DNA of 64,000 bases from Mycobacterium deserti (GTDB lineage: Bacteria; Actinomycetota; Actinomycetes; Mycobacteriales; Mycobacteriaceae). The stretch is taken from NCBI RefSeq assembly GCF_025345615.1, contig NZ_JAODWD010000005.1, positions 372,001-436,000 on the forward strand, read 5' to 3'. The position numbers were made by a program, and so were the translations under genes. The notes under the pieces are model-generated. The model searched no databases, was not told where the DNA came from, and saw nothing but the letters and a program-made list of their open reading frames with translations. Numbering within the stretch: position 1 is the first letter of the stretch; every line of letters starts with the position of its first letter. Shown here in pieces: positions 42,659-51,275 of this stretch.

Positions 42659-43893
42659 TTGCGCCCGAATCCGAACAGCCGCTGCGCCACTCGGCGAATC
42701 TGGATCTCCTCTGCTCCTTCGGTGATCCGGTATCGGCGATGGTGTCGGTAGATGTGTTCGAACGGCTCGTGACGGCTGTAGCCCACCCCGCCGAGCACCT
42801 GCATCGCACGGTCGGCGGCCTCGCACACCAGTCGGTTCGCGCGGTAGTTGGCCATCGACACCTTGTCCGAGACCTCCATGTGGTGGTTGCGGTCCAGCTC
42901 AGAAGCCGCGAACCGGACCAGCAACCGCACCATTTGCGCCTCGGTCTGCAGCTCTACCAGCGGCCACTGCACCGCTTGATTCACCGCGAGCGGCTTGCCG
43001 AACACCTTGCGCTCATTGGCATAAGCGACGGCCCGGTCGATACAGTGCTGCGCGGCGCCGAGGCTGCTGGCGGCTTGGCGAATCCTGTTCTCGTGCAGGA
43101 AGGTCTGGCCCACCTCGAGGCCGCGGTCGAGCTCGCCGAGGATCGCGTCGGCGGGCACCCGCACGTCGGAGAGTTCCACCTCGCCGTGGTCGGTCGGCAT
43201 ATTGAACGTCCACCAGTAGTACGGGACGGTGAATCCCGGCGTGTCGGTCGGCACGAGGAACGCGGTGATGCCACGGGCCTGACCCGGCTCACCCGACGTG
43301 CGCGCGAACACCAGATCATGCGTCGCGCGGTGAACACCGGTGTTGAATCGCTTGACGCCGTTGATCACCCACTCATCACCGTCTCGGACGGCCGTGGTCT
43401 CCAGCCAAGTGGCATCCGATCCGTGATTGGGCTCCGTCAGACCGAATGCCATCGACCGCTCGCCGGTGATCAGCGCCTCGGTCCACTCCTTCTTCTGGTC
43501 GTCGGTGCCGAACCGGTCCATCATGATCACCTGTGGGAAGTTGCCGACGATCGACGACTCGTCCTGCAGGTCGTTGTGTAGTCCGAGGCCCTTGTGTGCC
43601 AGATGTTCCCGAATGACGGCCATGTCGATGTTGCTGCCGTCGCGACCGCCGAATGCCGACGGCAGGCCGTAGCGCAGCCATCCGGCCGCATCGGCGCGCT
43701 TGCGCATCTCGCCGAGCAGGTCCTCCCATTCTCGGCGCGGGATGCCGCCATTGTCCCAGTCGGTGCGCGCGTGTTCGCGGCGATGGTCGAAGTACTGGAT
43801 GTGCTCACGTTCCAGCGGCTTGATCTCGGCCTCGATGAAGGCGTCCATCTCGGCGAGCACACCCGGAAGGTGGTCGGGCAGCGTGAAATCCAC
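42655..43893 (-). CDS. Acyl-CoA dehydrogenase
   Basis: 412 residues of ACAD fold: GLTEPNHGSDATWLETTA (flavin-contact segment), the FAD-binding C-terminal QVLGGVGYSRHEPFEHIYR and RITEGAEEIQIRRVAQRLFG. The GTG at 43893 is chosen because AAGGAG lies about 6 bases upstream; the longer open frame begins at 43935. It oxidises an acyl-CoA alpha-beta bond and passes electrons to ETF. Coupled to the phosphotransferase. Confidence 0.8.
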   Translation of the reverse strand: MDFTLPDHLPGVLAEMDAFIEAEIKPLEREHIQYFDHRREHARTDWDNGGIPRREWEDLLGEMRKRADAAGWLRYGLPSAFGGRDGSNIDMAVIREHLAHKGLGLHNDLQDESSIVGNFPQVIMMDRFGTDDQKKEWTEALITGERSMAFGLTEPNHGSDATWLETTAVRDGDEWVINGVKRFNTGVHRATHDLVFARTSGEPGQARGITAFLVPTDTPGFTVPYYWWTFNMPTDHGEVELSDVRVPADAILGELDRGLEVGQTFLHENRIRQAASSLGAAQHCIDRAVAYANERKVFGKPLAVNQAVQWPLVELQTEAQMVRLLVRFAASELDRNHHMEVSDKVSMANYRANRLVCEAADRAMQVLGGVGYSRHEPFEHIYRHHRRYRITEGAEEIQIRRVAQRLFGFGRK

Positions 43894-43907
43894 AGTGGTC
43901 TCCTTGG

Positions 43908-44519
43908 CTAGGAACCGTACAGAGTCTTCTTCCAAATCCGTGACAGCGTGGCGATGGCGTCCTCGTCGCTGATCTCGAGGTCCAGACCCGACGTGCCGAC
44001 GAACACCGTCGTGAAGTTCTCGAACAACAGCGCGATGGCCGCTGCGGTGTGCTGTGGGTTCAGTTCGGCGCCGTAGCCCTGCTCTTGGGCGCGACGCACG
44101 GATGCGGCGACGATGTCCATGCCGAACTGGCGAAACTCGTTCTGCACCGCGGCGAATCGCGGCTGGGTGGCCGCGAGCTGTGCGACCGCGATCATGATGC
44201 CGATGTTCTGTTTGAACATGTTCCAGTAGCCGGTCACCACCGACGTGAAGAACGCGTCGTCGTCGGGCGACTCCGGCAGGTGGACGCTCAGCCCCGACGG
44301 GGTCACGACGTCGTGCAGAAACGACTGGGCCAACGCGGCCAGCAGGTCTTCCTTATCGGCGTAGTAGCGGTAGAACGCGGCGGGCGACTTTCCCGCCGCA
44401 GACGTGATGTCGCCCAGCGTGGTGCCGTGAAAACCGCGCTCGGCGAACAGCTTTCGGGCGGCGAGTTCGATGGCCTGGCGGGTCTGGCGGCCCTTGGCGC
44501 TGAGCGTCTCGACGGGCAT
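43908..44519 (-). CDS. TetR-family regulator inside the catabolic cluster
   Basis: 203 residues. DNA-binding domain LAARKLFAERGFHGTTLGDI and SAAGKSPAAFYRYYADKEDL, with a ligand-binding C-terminus. It is co-directional and overlaps the lyase stop by one base, so it is part of the operon it probably regulates. The palindrome at 49045-49064, before the first gene, is a candidate operator. Confidence 0.75.
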   Translation of the reverse strand: MPVETLSAKGRQTRQAIELAARKLFAERGFHGTTLGDITSAAGKSPAAFYRYYADKEDLLAALAQSFLHDVVTPSGLSVHLPESPDDDAFFTSVVTGYWNMFKQNIGIMIAVAQLAATQPRFAAVQNEFRQFGMDIVAASVRRAQEQGYGAELNPQHTAAAIALLFENFTTVFVGTSGLDLEISDEDAIATLSRIWKKTLYGS

Positions 44520-45451
44520 CAGTCGCCGAGGATCCGGTCGCCGGCGCGCAACAGCGAGCTGGGAAGCTCGTGTCCTACGACCTCCTGCGCGACGCGCGCC
44601 GCGTCAAGGGCGGCCTGCAGGTCGACGTCGACATGAATGTCGCTGTCGCGCAACATGTAGACCAGATCCTCGGTCGCGATGTTGCCGCTCGCGCCGGGGG
44701 CGAACGGGCAGCCGCCGAGCCCGCCGACCGAGGCGTCGAGGCGGGTGACACCGGCGCTGACGGCGGCCCAAGCGCTGGCCAGACCGGCGCCACGGGTGTT
44801 GTGGAAGTGTGCGCCGAGCGGAACCTCGCCGATGAGCGGCCGGACCGCAGAGACCAGGTCCGTCACCCGCCCGGGCGTGGTGGTGCCGATGGTGTCGGCG
44901 ATCGCGAGACGGTCCGCGCCGCCGTCGCACGCCGCAGCGACGATGTCGAGAACCCGCTGCGCCGGGGTGGGCCCGTCGAACGGACAGTCCCACGCGGTGG
45001 CGACGATGACCTCGACGGACACCTCGCTGTCGTGGGCGACGGCGACGATCTCGGGTATCTGTGCGGTCGCCTCCGCTGACGAGCGGCCGACGTTCGCCTG
45101 GCTGTGTCCGTCGGCCGCCGACACCACGTACTCGATGGACCGCAGCCCCGCGGCGATCGCGCGCTTGGCCCCGTTGGTGCTCGCCACCAGCGCTGAGAAC
45201 TCGATGCCCTCGAAGTTGTGCAGTTCGGCGGCGAGGTCGGCCGCGTCGGCCAGCGCGGGCACCTTCGACGGTGAGACGAAGGCCGTGGCCTCCATTTCAC
45301 GGACACCGGTGGCGGCGACGGCTGCAAGCAGTTTTCGCTTGGCGGACAACGGGATCGGGTTCTCGATCTGGAGTCCGTCGCGCATCGAGACGTCCCGAAT
45401 GTCCACGTGCGTCGGCAGCGTCTGATTCGCTCCTCGCGTCCGCGGTCTCAT
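44519..45451 (-). CDS. HMG-CoA lyase-like aldolase
   Basis: 310 residues of the HMGL/DRE-TIM metallolyase family. DVSMRDGLQIENPIPLSAKR holds the catalytic Arg-Asp of the RDGLQ loop, AHFHNTRGAGLASAWAAV the metal-binding HxH and GGLGGCPFAPGASGNIATED the signature with the active Cys. It cleaves a 3-hydroxy-3-methylacyl-CoA into acetyl-CoA plus a ketone or keto acid; the exact substrate in this cluster is not known. Overlaps CaiB by 4 bases. Confidence 0.8.
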   Translation of the reverse strand: MRPRTRGANQTLPTHVDIRDVSMRDGLQIENPIPLSAKRKLLAAVAATGVREMEATAFVSPSKVPALADAADLAAELHNFEGIEFSALVASTNGAKRAIAAGLRSIEYVVSAADGHSQANVGRSSAEATAQIPEIVAVAHDSEVSVEVIVATAWDCPFDGPTPAQRVLDIVAAACDGGADRLAIADTIGTTTPGRVTDLVSAVRPLIGEVPLGAHFHNTRGAGLASAWAAVSAGVTRLDASVGGLGGCPFAPGASGNIATEDLVYMLRDSDIHVDVDLQAALDAARVAQEVVGHELPSSLLRAGDRILGD

Positions 45452-46653
45452 AACACGCCCTCCGCCTGCAGTGCCGCGATCTCGTCGTTGGTCCTGCCCA
45501 GCAATTCACCGTAGATCTCGGCGTTGTGCTGACCGGGTTTCGCGGGGCCTGCCGAGCGGATGGTGCCCGGCGTCTCCGACAGCACCGGCACCACACCCGG
45601 ACCCTTGACGTTGCGCGAGATACGTTCGTCCCAGTGATCGGCGATCATTCCGCGCGACAGCAACTGCGCGTCGGTCACCACCTCGGCGACGGTGTTGATC
45701 GGCCCCGAGATCACGCCGGCCTCCGACAATGTGGCGATGATGTCGGAGGGCTGACGCTGTGCCGCCCAGTCGCCGATGATCTTGTCCAGTTCGTCCTGGT
45801 TACGTCCCCGCGCAACGTGATTGGCGAACCGGTCGTCGGTGGCCAGTTCCGGTTGACCCATTGCGCCGCACAGCCGCCGGAAGACGGTGTCCTGGTTGGC
45901 GGCGATCACCACCCAGCTGCCGTCGGCGGTGGGATAGATGTTCGACGGCGCGATGCCCTCCAGCCGAGTTCCCGACGGGCCGCGGATCACCCCGCCGACG
46001 TCGTAGTCCGGAATGGTCGACTCCTGAACGGCCAGGCAGGCCTCGGTCAGCGCCGCGTCGACGATCTGCCCCTCGCCGGTCACGGTGCGCCGGTACAGCG
46101 CCGCCAGCGCACCCTGCGCGGCGAACATCCCCGCGAGGCTGTCGCCGAGCGACAGCGCCAGGCGTGGCGGCGGCCCGCCGGGAAATCCGTTCATGTGCCG
46201 CAGCCCGCTGGCTGCTTCGGCCACCGAGGCGTAGCCGGCCTTGTGCGCGTCGGGGCCGGTCTGCCCGTACCCGGATACCCGGACGAGAATGATGCCCTTG
46301 TTGCGTTCGCGCAGAACGTCATACCCGAGGTTCCACTTCTCGAGGGTGCCGGGCCGGAAGTTCTCGACGATGATGTCGCAACGCTCGACCAGTTCCAGGA
46401 ACAGCTCGCGGCCCGCCGCTTCGCGCAGGTTCAGCGTGGCGGCCTTCTTGTTGCGGGCGTGCACCGTCCAGAAGAAGTGGTGGCCGTCGAGTTCGGCCTG
46501 CCCCCAGGTGCGCAGCGGGTCGGGTGCGCCGGGCGGCTCGATCTTTATCACCTCAGCGCCCATGTCGCCGAGGAGGCGGCCGGCGTAGGGGCCCGAGATC
46601 AGCGTCCCAACCTCGATCACGCGAATGCCGTCTAGCGGACCGGTGGCAGTCAT
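45448..46653 (-). CDS. CaiB/BaiF-type CoA transferase
   Basis: 401 residues, family III CoA transferase. GIRVIEVGTLISGPYAGRLL at the start, IVENFRPGTLEKWNLGYD, and the catalytic Asp in LALSLGDSLAGMFAAQGAL. It moves CoA between carboxylic acids, probably activating the pathway intermediate that the lyase or dehydrogenase then uses. Overlaps its neighbours by 4 bases each. Confidence 0.85.
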   Translation of the reverse strand: MTATGPLDGIRVIEVGTLISGPYAGRLLGDMGAEVIKIEPPGAPDPLRTWGQAELDGHHFFWTVHARNKKAATLNLREAAGRELFLELVERCDIIVENFRPGTLEKWNLGYDVLRERNKGIILVRVSGYGQTGPDAHKAGYASVAEAASGLRHMNGFPGGPPPRLALSLGDSLAGMFAAQGALAALYRRTVTGEGQIVDAALTEACLAVQESTIPDYDVGGVIRGPSGTRLEGIAPSNIYPTADGSWVVIAANQDTVFRRLCGAMGQPELATDDRFANHVARGRNQDELDKIIGDWAAQRQPSDIIATLSEAGVISGPINTVAEVVTDAQLLSRGMIADHWDERISRNVKGPGVVPVLSETPGTIRSAGPAKPGQHNAEIYGELLGRTNDEIAALQAEGVL

Positions 46654-47849
46654 TGCGAGAAGCCGTGCCGATGCAGCCAGCCGGTGACGAGGCCGACTGC
46701 CTCGCGCAGCGTGTCCCGCTGGTCGGGGCCGGCGTAGTAGTGGTTGGCGCCTGCGATCTCGTGCATCTCCTTATCAGGATGCCCGATGGCGTCGAAAAGT
46801 CGGCGGGTATGGCTCGGCGTGCATGCGTCGTCGGCGAGATTGCCGATGACCAGCGCGGGTATCGCGATGTCCGGCCCGCACCGCACGGCGTCACCGTTGG
46901 CGTCGTCGTAGCTCCACTGCGACAGCCAACTGCGCAGTGTGCAGAAGCGCGCCAGGCCCACGGGACTGTTGTTCACCACCGCAGGATCGCCCAGGTAGCA
47001 CGTCCCCGGGGTGCGTTCGTTGGGATCTACCGTGGGGTCCAGCCAGCGGGGATCGGCCATGGTGCCGTGCACCACGAACGCGAACTCTTCGGAATCCGCG
47101 CCGGGGCGTCCGCTTGATCTGAGCTCGGCCAGTTTGGCCTTAACCCACTTCGTGATTCGGCGGTTCCGTTCAACCTGCGCCCGCCGGTAACGGTCCAGGA
47201 ACTCCCGGGTGTAGGGCGGTTGATTGGGATTGTCGGGGTCGTAAAGGTCCAGCTCCGGGTCGCGCCTGCTCGGATCGGACTCGTCGAGGATGGACGCGTC
47301 GAGCCATTCGGTCAGGGTGCCGTGGCGGCTGATGTGCGCGGCCAGCAGCATGATGCCGTCGGCGGGGATCAACCCCAGCTTCGTCAGGTCGGGTCCGTCA
47401 CCGGAAGGGCTGGCCGTGACGGTCGGCCGCTGGGCTTGCTGCTGGTAGAACATCGACAACGAGCCGCCGCCGCTCCAACCGGCGAGGACCACTTTCGAAT
47501 AGCCCAACCGGTTCTTGGCGTCTTTGATGCATTCGCCGAGGTCTTCGACGACCTTCTCCATCAGCAGCGCCGAGTCGGTGCCGCGAAACCTGCTGTTGCA
47601 GTAGATGACATGATGACCTGCGCGCGCGAGTCCGTTCATCATCGGCAGGTAAGCGCCGCCACCGATCGGGTGCATGAACACCAGCACCGTGTCGCTCGGC
47701 CTGTTCTTCGGCTTGAGCAGATGACTCTCCAGGACAACCAACTCGGCCACGCCGCCATAGACGTCGCGAACCCCCGAAGTGTTCTGAAAGGCAACGAGAT
47801 AGGGGATGCGCTCGTACTCGTAGCGCGCCGGCGCCTCCATCGTCGTCAT
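46650..47849 (-). CDS. Alpha/beta hydrolase of the catabolic cluster
   Basis: 399 residues, longer than the core fold. MHPIGGGAYLPMM is the oxyanion strand, VVLAGWSGGGSLSMFYQQ the nucleophile elbow, VIGNLADDACTP the acid and IAGANHYYAG the histidine. No signal peptide. ATG 47849 is the start that a TGATG junction would give if the micro-ORF duplication were removed (47847-47919). It may cleave a ring-fission product or an ester in the pathway. Confidence 0.7.
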   Translation of the reverse strand: MTTMEAPARYEYERIPYLVAFQNTSGVRDVYGGVAELVVLESHLLKPKNRPSDTVLVFMHPIGGGAYLPMMNGLARAGHHVIYCNSRFRGTDSALLMEKVVEDLGECIKDAKNRLGYSKVVLAGWSGGGSLSMFYQQQAQRPTVTASPSGDGPDLTKLGLIPADGIMLLAAHISRHGTLTEWLDASILDESDPSRRDPELDLYDPDNPNQPPYTREFLDRYRRAQVERNRRITKWVKAKLAELRSSGRPGADSEEFAFVVHGTMADPRWLDPTVDPNERTPGTCYLGDPAVVNNSPVGLARFCTLRSWLSQWSYDDANGDAVRCGPDIAIPALVIGNLADDACTPSHTRRLFDAIGHPDKEMHEIAGANHYYAGPDQRDTLREAVGLVTGWLHRHGFSQ

Positions 47850-47919
47850 CAGTGCTTCCGCTTCTTCGCGCAAGCGCTCATCAGTGCCCTCGCTTCTTCG
47901 CGCAAGCGCTCATCAGTGC
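47847..47919 (-). repeat. 32-bp tandem duplication making two coupled micro-ORFs
   Basis: A 29-bp block is identical at 47859-47887 and 47891-47919 (32-bp period), and its last 9 bp recur at 47847-47855. On the minus strand each unit is a ten-codon ORF (MSACAKKRGH and MSACAKKRKH) starting and ending in TGATG, so stop and next start share a base. The chain links the dioxygenase-like stop to the hydrolase ATG. Confidence 0.7.
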
Positions 47920-49013
47920 TGCCCCAGATCGTTGGCCAGCACTTCGGCCGACGGGATCAACCGCCTACGGGTGTCGACCGCGATGACCTGCCAGTCCACC
48001 CGGTCGAAGTCGTCGAACTTGCGGCGGGCCCGCTCCCGCGCCTTCTCGGGTGCGCCGTGGTGAAGACCTTGCGGCGCATGCGAGATGAGGCCCGGCGGCA
48101 TCGGAATGCCGTAGAGCGATCCGCCGTGGAAGAACGCGATCTCGTCGAAGTCGACGTTGCGGTGGTACCACGGTGTGCGTTCGGTGCCCGGAACGCCTTC
48201 GGCGGGCTTGGGCAGGAAGTTCATCACGTACACGCCGGTGGCCTGCATGAACATGTGCACAGTCGGCGGTAGATGCACGCTGTCGGAGGTGACGACGTTG
48301 TAGTCGGCGATGTTGAAGGTGAACGCGAAATTGTCGCCTCGCCACCCTTCGACGTCGAGCGGATGGTGTTCGTAGAACAGCGATGTCGGCCCGCCGTCAT
48401 GGATCAGGCGCACCTCGTACTCCCCGTTCTGTAGAGGGCCGTCGCCGGTGTCGAAGGGCGCTGGTTCGGGGATCGTCGCCTGTGACGGGTCGAACGGAAA
48501 GTGGCGCCCGAGCTGCCCCGGTGGTGGTACCCGGAACTCGTCGGTGGCCTGGATCAGCAGAAGAGTCGACTCCTCGTCAGACACCTGGCGGAACGTGCAC
48601 GCCTTGGGGATGTAGACCCAGTCGCCCTCGCGGTAGGGAAGCGGGCCGAACTCCGTCTCGAAGACCCCGGCACCCTTGTGGACGAAGCTGAGCAGATCGC
48701 CGTCGACGTAGCGGACGAAGAACGGCATCGGCTCGCTGCGGCGCGAGAGCAGAACCTGGCAGTCGGCGTTCGAGAACAACAGCATCGGACCGCCGGCCGC
48801 GTCGGTGTCGCTCGGCTTGAGCTCGCTGGACAACACATCGACCGGCTGCAGGGGGCCGACGGACCGGTACGCGGTCGGGTCGTTGCGCCGGTACATGTTC
48901 GCGGTGCGGCCGGTGAATCCACCGCGGCCCAGCTCGTCGTCCTTCAGGCCGTCCAGATCGGCGTGGAGGCGCCGCGGAGTGCGCCCTTTGCGCAGGTGAA
49001 CGAAGGATTCCAT
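47913..49013 (-). CDS. Homogentisate 1,2-dioxygenase-like cupin
   Basis: 366 residues resembling HmgA-type dioxygenases but shorter than the usual ~440. Possible iron ligands are H284 and E291 (WYHRNVDFDEIAFFHGG) and H318 or H319 (SHAPQGLHHGAP). The known family has H-x5-E, whereas here the acid at that position is D290 with E291 next to it. It would open an aromatic ring with O2. First gene of the eight-gene unit; the palindrome at 49045-49064 is just upstream. Confidence 0.65.
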   Translation of the reverse strand: MESFVHLRKGRTPRRLHADLDGLKDDELGRGGFTGRTANMYRRNDPTAYRSVGPLQPVDVLSSELKPSDTDAAGGPMLLFSNADCQVLLSRRSEPMPFFVRYVDGDLLSFVHKGAGVFETEFGPLPYREGDWVYIPKACTFRQVSDEESTLLLIQATDEFRVPPPGQLGRHFPFDPSQATIPEPAPFDTGDGPLQNGEYEVRLIHDGGPTSLFYEHHPLDVEGWRGDNFAFTFNIADYNVVTSDSVHLPPTVHMFMQATGVYVMNFLPKPAEGVPGTERTPWYHRNVDFDEIAFFHGGSLYGIPMPPGLISHAPQGLHHGAPEKARERARRKFDDFDRVDWQVIAVDTRRRLIPSAEVLANDLGQH

Positions 49014-49044
49014 GGACGCTCCATCGGCGTAGTCGGCAGCAAAA

Positions 49045-49064
49045 TAAAACTGACTTTAGTTTTA
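49045..49064 (-). promoter_or_regulatory. Palindromic operator candidate before the catabolic operon
   Basis: TAAAACT-GACTTT-AGTTTTA: perfect 7-bp arms with a 6-bp spacer, 31 bp upstream of the dioxygenase-like ATG in an otherwise GC-rich region. A second, overlapping inverted pair is ACTGA (49049-49053) with TCAGT (49067-49071). Confidence 0.5.
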
Positions 49065-49085
49065 CTTCAGTCGGCCGTCAACGGG

Positions 49086-49472
49086 TCAGTCGGTCAGATC
49101 CACCCGGATGCTCAGCAGGTTCGTGCCGAACGTGCGCACACCGAAGCTGTTGAACTGCGGCAGCGATCGCAGGCGTGCCTGCGGATCGTCGCCGGGCATC
49201 AGATGAGCGGTGCCGTTGTGCCACCGGCCGTTGAGGCGGACACGAACGGCCGGATCGGCCTTGATGTTGCGGACGTACTGCGACTTTTCGCCGAACTCCG
49301 AGACGAACCAGAATTCATTGCCGACGCGCTTGCCGCCCAGCGGCGTTCGGCGGGGCCGACCGGTCTTGCGCCCTGTTGTCTCGAGCAACGTCTGGAACGG
49401 CATCAGCCGCATCAGCGGGTTGGCGACCCGCTTCTGGAACACGGTCGTGACCCGGTTTCGTACGTCGGCCAT
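49086..49472 (-). CDS. Ddn-like F420-type nitroreductase/oxidoreductase
   Basis: 128 residues of the split beta-barrel deazaflavin-dependent nitroreductase family: LLETTGRKTGRPRRTPLGGK, then FWFVSEFGEKSQYVRNIKAD and VRLNGRWHNGTAHLMPGDDP. Relatives use F420H2 to reduce quinones or nitro-drugs. ATG 49472 follows GGGAGG closely (2 bases after it). It lies 10 bases downstream of the flavin monooxygenase stop, probably co-transcribed. Confidence 0.75.
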   Translation of the reverse strand: MADVRNRVTTVFQKRVANPLMRLMPFQTLLETTGRKTGRPRRTPLGGKRVGNEFWFVSEFGEKSQYVRNIKADPAVRVRLNGRWHNGTAHLMPGDDPQARLRSLPQFNSFGVRTFGTNLLSIRVDLTD

Positions 49473-49482
49473 GGCCTCCCTT

Positions 49483-50661
49483 TCACACCATCGCGGTTCT
49501 GGACACCTTCGCGCCCAGGCGCAGTGCGCCCGCGAGCTCCCGGCTGGTGTCGTAATCGAATACGACGTGGCCGGCCAGCACATCGACATCGCGCTTGATT
49601 CGTTGCAGCGGATTGTCGGCGAAGTGGGCGCTGGCGCCGGAGGCCTCCAGCAGGTCGCCGATGACGGCTCGCGACTCGTGCACGATGTGCGCAGCCGCCA
49701 TGCGGGCCTCACCGCGTATCGGACGCGGCACGGGATCGCCCGTCGCAAGCAGGCTTTCGATCTGCCTGACGGTGTCGGCGAGCAAACCGCGCAACGCACG
49801 CAGCCGCACCAGGGCCTCGCCGAGACGGGCCGCGGCGATCGGCTTGTCCTTCTGGAGGACGCCCTCGTAGGCCAGCACCCGTGTGGAGAGTCGTTCGGCG
49901 TAGATGTCGGCGACGCGTTCGGCGCTGCCGAGCGCGGGCATCGCCGCCAGAAGTGCGAGCGCGGGCACCATCGGCCACCGATATGTGTCGACCCCGTGCA
50001 GATGCGCGCCGGGCGCGGTGCCCGAATAGATGTCGGACACCGGCACCAGTCGGTGCTCGGGGACGAAGACGTCGGTGATGACGACGTCGTTGGAGCCGGT
50101 GGCTGCCATGCCATCGGTGTGCCACACGTCGTCGATTTCGACCTCGCTGATCGGCAGTAGCGCCAGCGCCGGAAAGATGCCGTCATCTGGACCGCACAGA
50201 GCGCCGACGATGATCCAGTTGCCGTCCATCACACCGGTGGCCCACGACCACCTGCCGGTCAGCCGGACGCCGTCGCCCGACGGGACGCCTCGACCCGTCG
50301 GGGCAAGGGGAGCGGGGGCAAGAAACGGCCGCGTTGCGAACGCCTCCTGCTGGGCGCGCTCACCGAACAGCGCCAGCATCCAGTTGTGCAGCGCGTAGAA
50401 ACCGATGGTCCATGCGCTGGAGGCGCAGCCGTGGGCCATCCGACGGACGGGGTCGAGGATCGACGGGAAGTCGGCCTGCTGCCCGCCGAACCGCGCCGGT
50501 ACCAGCAGGTCGGTGAAGCCGGTCTCGGTGAGATCGGCGACGGTCTGCGCAGGCAGCCGTCGGAGTCGCTCGGCTTCCCGGGCCCGGTGACCCAGGTTGG
50601 CGACGAACTGTTCGCTGATCGCACTGACACCGCTCATCGTGGTCATGGCGGACGCAACCAT
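49483..50661 (-). CDS. Acyl-CoA-dehydrogenase-fold flavin monooxygenase (HsaA-like)
   Basis: 392 residues with ACAD fold, but it resembles group D flavin monooxygenases such as HsaA: FGGQQADFPSILDPVRRMAH, SAWTIGFYALHNWMLALFG and SGDGVRLTGRWSWATGVMDG (the typical SG..L.G.W.....GV). It would hydroxylate an aromatic or steroid-type substrate using reduced flavin from a partner. ATG 50661 is used; ATG 50646 is possible. An operator-like site lies 14 bases upstream. Confidence 0.7.
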   Translation of the reverse strand: MVASAMTTMSGVSAISEQFVANLGHRAREAERLRRLPAQTVADLTETGFTDLLVPARFGGQQADFPSILDPVRRMAHGCASSAWTIGFYALHNWMLALFGERAQQEAFATRPFLAPAPLAPTGRGVPSGDGVRLTGRWSWATGVMDGNWIIVGALCGPDDGIFPALALLPISEVEIDDVWHTDGMAATGSNDVVITDVFVPEHRLVPVSDIYSGTAPGAHLHGVDTYRWPMVPALALLAAMPALGSAERVADIYAERLSTRVLAYEGVLQKDKPIAAARLGEALVRLRALRGLLADTVRQIESLLATGDPVPRPIRGEARMAAAHIVHESRAVIGDLLEASGASAHFADNPLQRIKRDVDVLAGHVVFDYDTSRELAGALRLGAKVSRTAMV

Positions 50662-50674
50662 GCGGGCACGCTAA

Positions 50675-50690
50675 CATACTTTTTTGTACG
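50675..50690. promoter_or_regulatory. Operator-like inverted repeat
   Basis: CATAC-TTTTTT-GTACG (arms match except one base), between the TetR stop at 50718 and the monooxygenase start. The T-rich spacer stands out in this GC-rich region. It may be the operator of the neighbouring TetR. Confidence 0.35.
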
Positions 50691-50717
50691 GACAGCATTG
50701 CCGCCGAGCATGCAGTC

Positions 50718-51275
50718 TCAGCGCGTGAGCATCAGTTCGAGGAAGCGTTCCCGCGCGTCGGCGCCGCGCTCACTGGGTTTGGACCCAGATAGGTGGAGAA
50801 AGCCGATGCCCGCGGCGAAGGTGGCGTTGGCGCGCAGCGCGGCTTCCTCGGCGTCGAACCCGGCGTCGACGAAGGCCTGGCGCACCGCCGTCAAAACCCG
50901 TTGGTCAGCCGCGCGCACGCTGGCCGCGACCGCTTCGTCTGTGCGGGCCCACTCGCGCATCGCGCGCTCGAGTGTCCACTGCCGGGCATTGATGAACGAC
51001 GTCATCATTTGCGATAGCCGTTCGCGTGGCGACGCGTCGGTGGGTCTGCCGAAGTCGCGCCGGTCCTCGTCGAGCAGCTGGCCCCATGCGTCGATCAACG
51101 CGCTGCGGTAACTGGCCATATCGGTGAAGTGCCAGTAGAAGCTGCCCTTGGTCACGCCGAGGCGGCCGCACAAGCGGTCGATTTTCAGCGCTTTGATGCC
51201 TTCCTCGGCGAGGATCGCGTACCCGGCCTGGATCCAGTCGTCCACGCTCAGCCGGTGCGCGCGGGCGTTTGCCAT
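50718..51275 (-). CDS. TetR-family regulator
   Basis: 185 residues. Helix-turn-helix with YAILAEEGIKALKIDRLCGR and LGVTKGSFYWHFTDMASYRS. It is the first gene of a minus-strand run followed by the flavin monooxygenase and the Ddn-like gene, so it is probably their repressor. The ligand is unknown. Confidence 0.75.
   Translation of the reverse strand: MANARAHRLSVDDWIQAGYAILAEEGIKALKIDRLCGRLGVTKGSFYWHFTDMASYRSALIDAWGQLLDEDRRDFGRPTDASPRERLSQMMTSFINARQWTLERAMREWARTDEAVAASVRAADQRVLTAVRQAFVDAGFDAEEAALRANATFAAGIGFLHLSGSKPSERGADARERFLELMLTR

Noticed and set aside
47859..47919. 32-bp repeat as a CRISPR fragment
   Set aside because: There are no spacers between the units, and the repeat overlaps gene ends; it is a tandem duplication.
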